Assembly: GCA_963794215.1 (NCBI GenBank) | Contig: CAWCCQ010000008.1 | Coordinates: forward strand, 62,001 to 126,000 | Direction: 5' to 3' | From: DATKRB01 sp963794215 | Lineage (GTDB): Bacteria; Actinomycetota; Acidimicrobiia; Acidimicrobiales; RAAP-2 | DNA: 64,000 bases | In this document: positions 1-8,413 of the stretch, in pieces | Layout of the letters: every line of letters begins with the position of its first letter | Position numbering within the stretch: position 1 is the stretch's first letter | Notes under the pieces: model-generated | What the model saw: the letters and a program-made list of their open reading frames with translations, nothing else | Databases searched by the model: none | What the model was told of the DNA's origin: nothing | Translations under genes and position numbers: made by a program

Positions 1-1158
1 GTTCTGATCGGTCCCGATTCGCACGGTGCCGTCCCCGTAGGCCTCCGACAGGCGAGCTACCTCAACCAGGTCGATGCCGTGCATCCGACCCACTGGCACC
101 GAGCAGCCGACGTAGACGAGCCCGTTCTGTTTCTGAGGATGGACCCCGACGTGGTCACCCCGGAACCGACGGGTCAGCTCTTCGCCCGCGGGCGACAGGT
201 CGAAGCGCGCCCGCTGAGCCAGTTCGGCGCGGAAACCCTCGGGGCCCAGCTCTTGGACCAGGTACCGCATGCGCGCCAGGCCCCGGTTCTCGCGATTGCC
301 CAACTCACCGAAGAGCTGCGCGATGGCCCGTGTCAGCTCGACCGCTTGGTCGGGTCGGACGAACACGTCGATGTCCTGGGCCATGCGCTCGCCGTCGGAC
401 AGACCCCCGCCGACCAGGACGTTGAAACCCACGGTGCTGTCCTCCGCCCGCGCCGGCCACAGGCCGATATCGTCGATCTCCACTCGGGCGCAGTCCTCGA
501 GGCACCCGGTGACGGCGATCTTGAACTTGCGGGGCAGGTTGGCGTACTCGCGGTTGCCCGTGAAGAACGCCGAGATGGCCTGGGCCACGGGCAGTGCATC
601 CACCACCTCGTCGCGGTCGACTCCTGACACCGGGCACGAGCAGACGTTGCGAGCGGAGTCGCCGCACGCCTGCACGGTGGTGATGCCCACGTCCCAGAAG
701 CGACGCCAGATGCGGGGGATGTCCTCGATCCGCAACCAGTGCAGCTGAATGTCCTGGCGGGTCGTGAGGTCCGCGTAGCGGTTCCCGAACACCGCGCTGT
801 CCACCGGGCCCTCGGCAAACGCGTCGGCTGCGACACCGATCTCGCGGATCTGGGGCGCCGTCAGAACCCCACCGGGGACCTTGATCCGCATCATGAGGGC
901 GTCGCCGCCCTGCCGCTGAGGGTAGATGCCCACCCATTTGAGACGTTCGACCTCTCCGGGGACTGCGTTCAGCGCGGCGATGCCCTCGACCGAGTACTTG
1001 TCGATGATGGCCTGGGCCACCTCGAATGGGTGGCGCTGCAGCTTCAGCTGCTCGACCGAGTTGAGCTCGCCGATATGCCGGTAAGGGCGCACGAACCGCA
1101 ACGCTCGCTCGCGTCCGCGGAACTCCACGCCATAGGGATTGTCGAGGTCGCGAGGCAT
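1..1158 (-). CDS. Ferredoxin-type sulfite/nitrite reductase, partial (C-terminus beyond window)
   Basis: The frame is open from an ATG at 1158 to the window edge (386 codons). By family this is a siroheme/[4Fe-4S] hemoprotein reducing sulfite to sulfide (or nitrite to ammonia) with ferredoxin electrons. Visible marks are the N-terminal half-domain, a GDSARNV...CPVSG segment, NLPRKFKIAVTGC and a GFNVLVGGG turn. The C-terminal cysteines that ligand the cluster and siroheme lie outside the window. Its start overlaps the cysH stop by one base (TGATG), so the two are translationally coupled. A siroheme-synthesis gene nearby and the cys context favour sulfite over nitrite as substrate; this is inference. 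No gene symbol is given because SirA and NirA cannot be separated here. Confidence 0.85.
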   Translation of the reverse strand, partial: MPRDLDNPYGVEFRGRERALRFVRPYRHIGELNSVEQLKLQRHPFEVAQAIIDKYSVEGIAALNAVPGEVERLKWVGIYPQRQGGDALMMRIKVPGGVLTAPQIREIGVAADAFAEGPVDSAVFGNRYADLTTRQDIQLHWLRIEDIPRIWRRFWDVGITTVQACGDSARNVCSCPVSGVDRDEVVDALPVAQAISAFFTGNREYANLPRKFKIAVTGCLEDCARVEIDDIGLWPARAEDSTVGFNVLVGGGLSDGERMAQDIDVFVRPDQAVELTRAIAQLFGELGNRENRGLARMRYLVQELGPEGFRAELAQRARFDLSPAGEELTRRFRGDHVGVHPQKQNGLVYVGCSVPVGRMHGIDLVEVARLSEAYGDGTVRIGTDQN

Positions 1159-1844
1159 CAGGTGTGCAAGCCGCATTCGACCTTGTCGGTGCCCGACCAC
1201 CGGCCCGCTCTCGGATCCTCGCCTTCGGCGACGGGCCGGGTCGTCGGGGCGCATCCGATGGACAGGTACCCCTTGGCGACCAGCGGGTGAGCGGGCAGGT
1301 CGTGATCGACCAGGTAGCTCGCGATGTCGTCCTCGGTCCAGGTGGCAAGCGGGTTGACCTTGACGAGACCGAAGGCGTCGTCCCAGGCCACGACAGGTGC
1401 TGCGGTGCGGGTAGGCGCGTCCACCCGCTTGAGGGCAGTCAGCCAGGCAGCGCGTCCCGCCAGCGCCTGGCGCAACGGGGCGACCTTGCGGAGCTGGCAG
1501 CAACCCTCGGACCCGCACGGGGTACTGGCTGCCTCGGGGCCGGGATGGGTCACCGTCAGGTTGAGCCCGTAGCGGTCACGAACCTCCTCGACGAAGGCCA
1601 ACGTCTCAGGGAAGTGCGCCTCGGTGTCCAAAAACACGACGGGCACGTCCGGATCGTGGGCGACAGCCAGGTCGACCAGCACGACGTCTTGGAACGACGC
1701 CGCCACCAGTAGCGAGCCGCCGAAGCGCTCCATGGCCCAGGCCACCACCTTGCCCGCCGGAGCGGTCTCGAACTCGTCGTTCAGCGCGGCGAGCTCCGCG
1801 GCCAGGTCGGCCGGAGGAGTTGCCACCGTCGTGACCTCTGACAT
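1158..1844 (-). CDS. cysH: Adenylyl-sulfate (APS) reductase CysH with atypical Fe-S motif
   Basis: 228 residues. CysH reduces APS (or PAPS) to sulfite using thioredoxin. Visible features are a SFQD nucleotide-binding segment near residue 50, a Cys pair at 115-116 (EGCCQLRK), IGCAPTTR with Cys198, and the catalytic ECGLH tail with Cys224. APS reductases bind [4Fe-4S] through CC plus CxxC; here the last Cys is Thr201, and TTR recalls the PAPS reductase family. No CysC kinase is present in the window or fused to CysN, so APS is the expected substrate. The start at 1844 is chosen for its GAGGAGG ribosome site about 7 bases upstream; a longer frame opens at 1931 without one. It lies upstream of and overlaps the sulfite reductase. 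Confidence 0.88.
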   Translation of the reverse strand: MSEVTTVATPPADLAAELAALNDEFETAPAGKVVAWAMERFGGSLLVAASFQDVVLVDLAVAHDPDVPVVFLDTEAHFPETLAFVEEVRDRYGLNLTVTHPGPEAASTPCGSEGCCQLRKVAPLRQALAGRAAWLTALKRVDAPTRTAAPVVAWDDAFGLVKVNPLATWTEDDIASYLVDHDLPAHPLVAKGYLSIGCAPTTRPVAEGEDPRAGRWSGTDKVECGLHT

Positions 1845-1934
1845 CTGCAGCCCTCCTCGTGGATCGTCTGTCGCCCTACGCTCAGCCGCCGTCCCAGCGC
1901 GGTTGCTCGGCACGCCGAAACAGCGAATCATGAT

Positions 1935-1963
1935 TTGTCCGGTCGACTTTCATCGAGTATACA
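1935..1963 (+). promoter_or_regulatory. Candidate promoter for cysDN
   Basis: TTGTCC at 1935-1940, a 17-base spacer and TATACA at 1958-1963 resemble a sigma-70/SigA promoter reading towards cysD. The expected start site near 1970 falls inside the palindrome described next, leaving a leader of about 80 bases. Inferred from sequence only. Confidence 0.45.
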
Positions 1964-1983
1964 TGACTAAAATGGTCGAGTTT
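1958..1983. promoter_or_regulatory. IscR/Rrf2-like operator in the cysH-cysD divergent region
   Basis: ATACATGACTAAAATGGTC followed by GAGTTT forms an interrupted palindrome (GACTA...GGTC). It fits the known E. coli IscR type-1 pattern (GACTRwwwYAGTC core with AT-rich flanks) at most positions. It overlaps the candidate cysDN start site and so could repress it. A near copy lies at 41908-41932. The regulator itself is not in the window. Confidence 0.45.
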
Positions 1984-2048
1984 GGGGGGGCCACCCGGCT
2001 CTCCCACCCGCCGACGCTCGGCGGACGGATGCGAACGGACATGATCCC

Positions 2049-3095
2049 ATGAGCACCACCGAGTTCTACGCCACGAAGCCGAGCCTGACGGAGGCCCGCG
2101 GCATCCCTCGCCCACCCGTGATCGCCAACGGTGCGCTCGACCCGGTCAGCGCGACCGACGCGTTGGGTCGGCCCCGCCCCGAGGCCCCCCCGGTCGGGAC
2201 GGCGTTCGACCATCTCGACCTCCTCGAGTCCCACGCCATCTTCATCATGCGGGAAGTGGCCGCGGAGTCCGAACGCCCAGTCCTGCTCTTCAGCGGCGGG
2301 AAGGACTCCGCGGTCCTGCTCCATCTGGCCCTCAAGGCGTTCCGGCCCGGTGGCCTCCCGTTTCCCGTGATGCACGTCGACACGGGCCACAACTTCGCCG
2401 AGGTGCTCGAGTACCGCGATCAAGCCGTTGCCGACATCGGCGAGCGGCTTTTGGTGGCGAGCGTCCAGGACTCCATCGATCGCGGACGGGTTGCCGATCC
2501 GGGGCCCAACGCGATGCGCAACCGCCTCCAGACGACCACGCTCCTCGACGCCATCGCCGAGCACGGGTTCGACGCCTGCCTGGGTGGCGCCCGGCGCGAC
2601 GAGGACAAGGCCCGGGCCAAAGAGCGCGTGCTCTCGTTCCGCGACTCGTTCGGCCAATGGGACCCCAAGCGCCAGCGGCCCGAGCTGTGGCAGATTTACC
2701 AGGCCGGCATCCGGCCCGGTGAGCACTTCCGGGCGTTCCCGCTGTCGGACTGGACCGAGCTCGACGTCTGGCAGTACATCGAGCGGGAGCAGATCTCCTT
2801 GCCTTCCATCTACTTCGCGCACCGTCGCCCGGTCATCGAGCGCGACGGAATGCTGCTCGCGGTCAGCCAATGGGTCGAGCCGGCACCCGGCGAGGTCGTC
2901 GAAGAGGCCACCGTCCGATTCCGCACAGTGGGCGACGCCACCTGCACCGGCGCCGTCCGGTCGACGGCGACGACCCTGTCCGAGATCGTCGAGGAAGTGG
3001 CGGTCTCGCGGGTCTCTGAGCGCGGCGCCACCCGGGCTGACGACCGCTTCTCGGAGACCGCCATGGAGGACAGGAAGCGTGAGGGGTACTTCTGA
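2049..3095 (+). CDS. cysD: Sulfate adenylyltransferase subunit 2 (CysD)
   Basis: 348 residues. CysD is the ATP-pyrophosphatase half of ATP sulfurylase; with the GTPase CysN it makes APS from sulfate and ATP. The PP-loop SGGKDSAVLLHL sits near residues 82-93, followed by HVDTGHNF and the conserved arginine-rich middle (GGARRDEDKARAKER). E. coli CysD begins close to the HLDLLE segment, so about 50 N-terminal residues (Pro/Ala-rich, starting MSTTEFYATKP) are extra. I see no good alternative start between, and ribosome site strength is weak. It opens the rightward cysDN unit and is 3 bases from cysN. Confidence 0.93.
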   Translation: MSTTEFYATKPSLTEARGIPRPPVIANGALDPVSATDALGRPRPEAPPVGTAFDHLDLLESHAIFIMREVAAESERPVLLFSGGKDSAVLLHLALKAFRPGGLPFPVMHVDTGHNFAEVLEYRDQAVADIGERLLVASVQDSIDRGRVADPGPNAMRNRLQTTTLLDAIAEHGFDACLGGARRDEDKARAKERVLSFRDSFGQWDPKRQRPELWQIYQAGIRPGEHFRAFPLSDWTELDVWQYIEREQISLPSIYFAHRRPVIERDGMLLAVSQWVEPAPGEVVEEATVRFRTVGDATCTGAVRSTATTLSEIVEEVAVSRVSERGATRADDRFSETAMEDRKREGYF

Positions 3096-3098
3096 TCC

Positions 3099-4451
3099 AT
3101 GGGGGGCGCCGATGAGCCCCAGCCGGTGACGACCGTCGAGGCTGACGCCACGGGCGCCTCGTCGGACACGGTCATGGATCTGCTGCGGTTCGCCGCCGTC
3201 GGATCGGTCGACGACGGCAAGTCCACCCTCATCGGCCGGCTGCTCTTCGATACCCAGCTGCTCTTCGATGACCAGCTCGAAGCGGTGGCCGAGGCTTCGC
3301 GTCGGCGGGGCGTCGGTGCGGTCGACCTCTCCTTCGTCACCGACGGGCTGCGCGCCGAGCGCGAGCAGGGCATCACCATCGATGTCGCCTATCGCTACGC
3401 GGCGACGCCGACCCGCAAGTTCGTGATCGCCGACTGCCCGGGGCACGTCCAGTACACGAGGAACATGGCGACGGGCGCCTCCACCGCCGACCTCGCGCTC
3501 GTGGTGGTCGACGCCACGGTCGGGCTGCGCGAGCAGACTCGGCGCCACACGTGCATCGCGGCGTTGCTCGGGGTCGACCAGCTCCTCGTCTGCGCCAACA
3601 AGATGGACCTGACCGGTTGGGACCAGGGCGCCTACGACCGCGTGGCAGGCGAGATGCGGACGCTCGCCGAGCGGCTCGGCGTGACCTCGTGCGAGGTGGT
3701 GCCGATCTCGGCACTGAACGGGGACAACGTGGTGAACCGTTCGGAGGCCGCGCCGTGGTACCAGGGGCCCACCGTGCTCGAGGCTCTGGAGGCGGCCCCG
3801 GCCGGGCGCTGGGCCGCTACCCATGGCGAGCACCTGGGCACCGGAGCTCGCCTGCCCGTCCAGTGGGTGCTCCGCCACCCTGGTGGGGGTCGCAGCTACG
3901 CGGGCATGGTCAACGGCGGTCCGCTGCGCCGGGGGGACGAGGTCGTCGTGCTCCCAGGTGGACAGCACACGAGCATCGCCCGCATCGAACGGTTCGACGG
4001 CCCGCTCGAGCTGGTGCCGGTAGGGCTCTCGGTGTCGGTCCACTTGGCGGACGACGTCGACGTGTCGCGCGGTGATCTCATCGCTGCCGCCGACGAACCG
4101 CCGGTCGTCACCAACGAGCTCGAGGCGACGGTGTGTTGGTTCGGCGAGCGCCCCTTGCGCAGCGGCGACCGGCTGCGCCTCAAGCACACGACCCGGGTGA
4201 CGCCCTGCCGCATAACGGCGGTGGACGCGGTGCTGGAGGTCAACGACCTGAGCCTGCGACCCGCCGACGAGGTCGCCGACAACGACATCGGGCTCGTCCA
4301 CCTGGTTACCGCGGCACCCCTTGCGGTGGACTCCTATCGCCGCGACCGCATCACCGGTAGCTTCGTGCTGGTGGACGAGACCACCAACGTGACCGTGGCT
4401 GCCGGCATGGTAGGTCGACCCGAGATCGTCGACTCCCTGTCGCCCTCCTGA
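3099..4451 (+). CDS. cysN: Sulfate adenylyltransferase subunit 1, GTPase (CysN)
   Basis: 450 residues. CysN is an EF-Tu-like GTPase whose GTP hydrolysis drives APS synthesis by CysD. Motifs are GSVDDGKST (P-loop, about residues 35-43), the switch region EQGITIDVAYRY, DCPGH and NKMD, followed by two beta-barrel domains. It stops where stand-alone CysN ends, so there is no fused CysC APS kinase; this agrees with direct APS reduction by CysH. The start is 3 bases after the cysD stop, so the two are co-translated. The next gene follows after 18 bases. Confidence 0.93.
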   Translation: MGGADEPQPVTTVEADATGASSDTVMDLLRFAAVGSVDDGKSTLIGRLLFDTQLLFDDQLEAVAEASRRRGVGAVDLSFVTDGLRAEREQGITIDVAYRYAATPTRKFVIADCPGHVQYTRNMATGASTADLALVVVDATVGLREQTRRHTCIAALLGVDQLLVCANKMDLTGWDQGAYDRVAGEMRTLAERLGVTSCEVVPISALNGDNVVNRSEAAPWYQGPTVLEALEAAPAGRWAATHGEHLGTGARLPVQWVLRHPGGGRSYAGMVNGGPLRRGDEVVVLPGGQHTSIARIERFDGPLELVPVGLSVSVHLADDVDVSRGDLIAAADEPPVVTNELEATVCWFGERPLRSGDRLRLKHTTRVTPCRITAVDAVLEVNDLSLRPADEVADNDIGLVHLVTAAPLAVDSYRRDRITGSFVLVDETTNVTVAAGMVGRPEIVDSLSPS

Positions 4452-4469
4452 GGCGCCCGACGGCAGCGA

Positions 4470-5141
4470 ATGGCAGCCTCGCCCCCCATGTACCCGGTCG
4501 TGCTGCGGGTGGAGGATCGTTCGTGCCTCGTGGTGGGGGGCGGACCCGTCGCCGCCCGCAAGGCGGCCGGCCTACTGGCCTGCGGCGCGCACGTCACCCT
4601 CGTCGCCCCGGTGCTCCACCCCGCGGTCGAGGCCTTGCGCGCCGACCACTCGATTGGCGCGGCCTCCGGGAAGCTCCATGTCCTCGAGCGTCGCTACCGC
4701 AGGGGCGAGGCCGGTGACTTCCGTCTGGTGGTGACGGCGACTGGTGACGGCGAGGTCGACGGCGACGTCGCCGCCGACGCCGACGCTGCGGGCGTGTGGG
4801 TGAACAGCGCCGACGACGCCGCGCATTGCTCGTTCTTGTTGCCTTCCGTCCACCGTGACGGACCGGTCAGCATCGCGGTGTCGACGAGCGGTACGAGCCC
4901 CGCCCTGGCCACGTGGCTTCGTCGCCGTATCGGCGCGTCGGTCGGCAGTGATCTCGGCCTTCTCGCCACCTTGCTGCAGACGGCTCGCCAGCGCTTGAAG
5001 ACCCAAGGTCGATCGACCGAGGCGGTCGACTGGCAGGCGGTGCTCGAAGGACCCTTGCCTGCCCTGGTACGCGAGGGCCAGCTCGACGCGGCGAATGCGC
5101 TGCTGGCCGGCGAGCTCCCGGACTTACCTGAATCTGGGTGA
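4470..5141 (+). CDS. Precorrin-2 dehydrogenase / sirohydrochlorin ferrochelatase-like protein
   Basis: 223 residues matching the NAD-binding half of CysG (Met8p/SirC type): a Rossmann VVGGGPVAARKAAGLL motif near residues 21-36, TATGDGEVD, and a NSADDAAHCSFLLPS segment followed by AVSTSGTSPALA. It oxidises precorrin-2 to sirohydrochlorin and may insert iron, giving siroheme. There is no methyltransferase domain, so uroporphyrinogen-III methylation must be encoded elsewhere. Position directly after cysDN fits supply of siroheme to the sulfite reductase at the window start. An internal Met at residue 7 (4488) could be the true start. Confidence 0.88.
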   Translation: MAASPPMYPVVLRVEDRSCLVVGGGPVAARKAAGLLACGAHVTLVAPVLHPAVEALRADHSIGAASGKLHVLERRYRRGEAGDFRLVVTATGDGEVDGDVAADADAAGVWVNSADDAAHCSFLLPSVHRDGPVSIAVSTSGTSPALATWLRRRIGASVGSDLGLLATLLQTARQRLKTQGRSTEAVDWQAVLEGPLPALVREGQLDAANALLAGELPDLPESG

Positions 5142-5179
5142 CCTGACCGGTCCTTACCGACGCGGTCCTCACTCGAGGC

Positions 5180-5869
5180 TTAAGGCTGGGCCACCATCAG
5201 CATGGCCGCGAGCACCAGTGCCACAACCAGCAGCGCCGAGAGAATCTGGGCGGTGCGACCCGCCCGTCGCAGGGCGCGGACCGGCACTCGGGCAAGCAGC
5301 GAGGGGCGATCGGCGCCGGTGAGGGCCTCGCCCCCAACCCCCTCGGTGGTCCCCTGGCCCCTGGGTCGCGCGTCGAGGAGGACGCCGATACGCCGCTCGG
5401 TGGGCCAGAGGAGAGCCTCGGCCCCACCCGCGGCCGCTGCCCACAAGCCGAGCCCACTCATCACCCACCCCTGGTCGAGGCCGTAGGCGCCGTGGGACAG
5501 GCCGAGCAGGAGGAACCCGAAGATCGGCACCCCGTACAGGGTCCGGCCGGCCCAGTTGGTGCCCGGTGCGTAGTAGCGGCCGAGGGAGAGCTCGCGCGAC
5601 GCGCCCGGATCGGGGCTCGTCTGTCGGGGCTTCGCCGAGGGAGACCCGCGCCGCGCCGGTGCCGCGGAGCCGGTTGATCGTTGCGGCGACGCCCCCGACT
5701 CTCGCCCGAGCGCGGCGAGCAGTCGAGAGGCCTGTGTCCCGCTCACGACTACCGTGAGCAGGCCGATCACCACGCAGCTGACGTGGGCGAGGAGGACGAT
5801 GTCGAACGCCGGACCTGTCGGGATGGCCGGCGTCCGCGTTGCGGCGAAGCTCAGAACGTCGGGCGACAC
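5180..5869 (-). CDS. Small integral membrane protein, unknown function
   Basis: About 229 residues from a GTG at 5869; an ATG at 5953 gives 28 more. Hydrophobic segments lie near residues 20-42, 105-125, 130-152 and 205-227. The loop between the first two is Ser/Pro/Arg-rich and looks disordered. A GTNWAGRTLYG stretch precedes the second helix. The overall look resembles small DUF2269-like membrane proteins, but I cannot name the family. It converges on the siroheme gene and is divergent from galT, so it is probably transcribed alone. Confidence 0.6.
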   Translation of the reverse strand: MSPDVLSFAATRTPAIPTGPAFDIVLLAHVSCVVIGLLTVVVSGTQASRLLAALGRESGASPQRSTGSAAPARRGSPSAKPRQTSPDPGASRELSLGRYYAPGTNWAGRTLYGVPIFGFLLLGLSHGAYGLDQGWVMSGLGLWAAAAGGAEALLWPTERRIGVLLDARPRGQGTTEGVGGEALTGADRPSLLARVPVRALRRAGRTAQILSALLVVALVLAAMLMVAQP

Positions 5870-6087
5870 GCTCTCATTGTGGCCTTGGGCGCGTGCCCCG
5901 CGGCCGCGTGGGCGGGGCACGCAGGTGTCGAACGGCGGGTGCCAGCTGGTCAAGGGGTTCCGCTCGGGGGTGAGATGAACCTACGGTGGCCCCGGCAGGC
6001 ACTACCGTGGATTGGAACGAACGGCGCGCACTGGGCGCGACGGCCCCGCGAATTGCAGGCAGCGCACATGCAGGTTACTCAGCGCAC

Positions 6088-7071
6088 ATGAACCAGCTCC
6101 GTCTCGACCCCCTCTCTGGCCGATGGGTCGTGGTGAGCCTCGGGCGGGCCGACCGACCCTTTGCCTTTGCCATGCCCGATCACCCCGTGCAGGACGACAC
6201 CAGCCGCCCCTGTCCCTTCTGCCCCGGCAACGAGGAGAGCAGTCCGCCAGCCCTCGAGACCTACGGACCCAGCGGGCGCTGGCTCGTACGGGTCGTCCCC
6301 AACCTCTACCCGGCGTTCGATGGCGATGAGCCCTTCGTGGTGGCCAACCGGGGTCCGGTGTTCACCCAGGCAACCGCCGGAGGCATCCACGAGATTCTGA
6401 TCCTCTCACCCGAGCACGACGCCTCGTGGTCGATGCTCTCCGACGAGCAGACCGGGCTGGTGATGGCCGCCTTACGCGACCGCATCGAGGAGCACTCCCA
6501 ACGGCCGAACCTTCGTTACACCCAGGCGATCGTGAACTCGGGACGAGAGGCCGGGGCGTCGCTCGAGCACCCTCACGGCCAACTGCTGGGCATGTCGTTC
6601 GTCCCGCGCGAACTGGCCGAGGAGCAGGCCCGGTTCGCCCGGTTCGCTGGCAGCTGCCTGTTGTGCACCACGGTCGACGCCGAAGAGGGGGTTGGCCATC
6701 GGGTCGTGTACGCAGACGACCGGGTCATGGTGGTGTGCCCCTTCTGGAGTGCAGTGCCCTACGAGATGTTGGTCATCCCCCGGGCCCACACCCCGCACCT
6801 CTACCGGAGCCCCACCGAAGATCTCGTGTCGGTCGGCCGAGCGCTGCGGATCTGCTTGGGTCAACTACGCGAGCAGCTCGGAGACGTCGCTTACAACCTG
6901 GTCTTCCATTCGGCGCCCTACCGCATCAACGAGCCATTCCACTGGCACGCGCACGTGTGGCCCAAGGTCACCACCCGCGCCGGTTTCGAGATGGGGACGG
7001 GCGTGGCCATCAACGTGATCGCACCCGAGGACGCGGCCGGCCATCTGCGGGTGGCCGCCCTCGCCCGCTGA
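6088..7071 (+). CDS. galT: GalT-type nucleotidyltransferase (HIT superfamily)
   Basis: 327 residues from the ATG at 6088, where family similarity begins (LDPLSGRWVVVS). GalT swaps UMP between UDP-glucose and galactose-1-phosphate through a His-linked intermediate. Visible are the zinc ligands CPFC (residues 42-45), LEHPHGQ near 155, a second CLLC pair, and the catalytic HWHAH near 285-289. Some bacterial relatives act as ADP-glucose or other sugar-1-phosphate phosphorylases, and the maltokinase/TreS neighbours make that a reasonable alternative. A longer frame starts at 5986, but the added residues show no family match. No strong ribosome site is seen. Confidence 0.85.
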   Translation: MNQLRLDPLSGRWVVVSLGRADRPFAFAMPDHPVQDDTSRPCPFCPGNEESSPPALETYGPSGRWLVRVVPNLYPAFDGDEPFVVANRGPVFTQATAGGIHEILILSPEHDASWSMLSDEQTGLVMAALRDRIEEHSQRPNLRYTQAIVNSGREAGASLEHPHGQLLGMSFVPRELAEEQARFARFAGSCLLCTTVDAEEGVGHRVVYADDRVMVVCPFWSAVPYEMLVIPRAHTPHLYRSPTEDLVSVGRALRICLGQLREQLGDVAYNLVFHSAPYRINEPFHWHAHVWPKVTTRAGFEMGTGVAINVIAPEDAAGHLRVAALAR

Positions 7072-7117
7072 GACGCTCGTAGGGCCGGCTCGGCGCGCCG
7101 CTGCAGCGCCGGGAAAC

Positions 7118-8413
7118 CTAGGGTCCAGACGCCATCAGCGCGGCCCGCTCGAGCTCGAAGACGGCAACCAGGTGACGCACCGTCGGGCGTTCGACGGGGA
7201 CGAGCTCCTCGATCCCGGGGTACGCGAGGTAGGCCTCCAAAAAGGCGAAGCGATTGCGCGAAGCCCAAGCTCGGGCGAGCGCGGGGAGGCCGCCCCGCCC
7301 CGTGGGGTCGCGCTCGGCGGCGGCCACCGTCGACACGTGGTGCATGGACCACAGCACGTCTGCCACGTCGGCCAGCGGTGAACGGAGCAGTGGCGCGGCC
7401 GCGCCGGGCGGCTGGCCGCCGGGACGGCAGTCGGCGACCACCCAGCCGAGATCGGTACGAGCGGTGCGCCCGAGGTGAAAGTCTCCGTGGGTGCGCAAAA
7501 CCGCACCCTGCAGCGGCGAGGAGGCCACGGCGCGTAAGGCCCTCGCCGCGTCCTCGTCCTCCAAGAGATCGGGTCCCAGCTGGCTGACCGCGTTGCGCAC
7601 GTGACCGGCCCACTCGGCGACGGGCTCGGTCTGGTGACCAAAGGCGCGGTCGAGCGCCAGGTGCATGCGCGCCGTCATCGTTCCGAGCGCCTGAGCCTCG
7701 GGGCCGAAGTCGCCCCCCGCCTCCTCGGGTGCACCGCCCCAACCGTAGAGATCCCGCAGCGACGTGAGCGCCAGCGCCCAGCCTCCAGCGCTGCCGGCCA
7801 GCAGCTCTTGGACGAGGCCGAGATCGTGCCCGCCGCGACGCCAGACGGCGAGCGGCGCCGCCAGATGGTTGAACCCGGCGTCGTCGAGGGCCAGCAGCAG
7901 CTCCACTGCCCGGTTCGGGCCGTCGGCCAGCGTCGGGAACACGGTGAACGAGCAGTCCACGAACTCGAGCACGGTGGCGTCCTCGTCGTCGTTCACGATC
8001 ACGACCGACTCGCGGGCCCCCACCTCACCGGTCACCACTTCGAGGATCAGGGGCGCGAGCTCGGGGGTGCGCACGGCGTCGACGACCACGGCGAAGCCCT
8101 CGTCGTCCTGCAAGAACCCGAGACCGGCCTCGTCGAGCAGTGGCAACGGCTGCTCGGCGGCGCTCGGCCGAACTCCCAACACCGCGTGCACACCCCGACC
8201 GTCCACCTCGGCCAGCACGTCGAGCAGCCCCGGCCGACCCGAGCGCAGCACCTCCACCTCACGTACGACCACTTGGGTAGGAGCAGAAACGGGCGTCCCC
8301 TCGCCGAGGGGGTCGCGGGCCCGTCGGACCAACCACGCCGCCACCAGTCGAGCCAGCGGCGCCCGTCGTTCGTCGGTGAGCTCGAGCATCACCCCACCGC
8401 GGGGCACACTCAC
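7118..8413 (-). CDS. mak: Maltokinase-like protein with altered Mg-binding loop
   Basis: 431 residues from a GTG whose GTGA overlaps the treS stop. Maltokinase phosphorylates maltose to maltose-1-phosphate, feeding GlgE alpha-glucan synthesis. The APH-like C-lobe shows THGDFHLGRTARTDLGW, with the catalytic HGDxH, then LRSPLADVADVLWSMHHV. The usual DFEGEP metal loop reads ADCRPGGQP: the first Asp is kept but the Glu is lost. Other frames do not restore it, so this is not an obvious indel. Either another residue binds metal or activity is altered. Coupling to treS supports the pathway role. Confidence 0.82.
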   Translation of the reverse strand: MSVPRGGVMLELTDERRAPLARLVAAWLVRRARDPLGEGTPVSAPTQVVVREVEVLRSGRPGLLDVLAEVDGRGVHAVLGVRPSAAEQPLPLLDEAGLGFLQDDEGFAVVVDAVRTPELAPLILEVVTGEVGARESVVIVNDDEDATVLEFVDCSFTVFPTLADGPNRAVELLLALDDAGFNHLAAPLAVWRRGGHDLGLVQELLAGSAGGWALALTSLRDLYGWGGAPEEAGGDFGPEAQALGTMTARMHLALDRAFGHQTEPVAEWAGHVRNAVSQLGPDLLEDEDAARALRAVASSPLQGAVLRTHGDFHLGRTARTDLGWVVADCRPGGQPPGAAAPLLRSPLADVADVLWSMHHVSTVAAAERDPTGRGGLPALARAWASRNRFAFLEAYLAYPGIEELVPVERPTVRHLVAVFELERAALMASGP

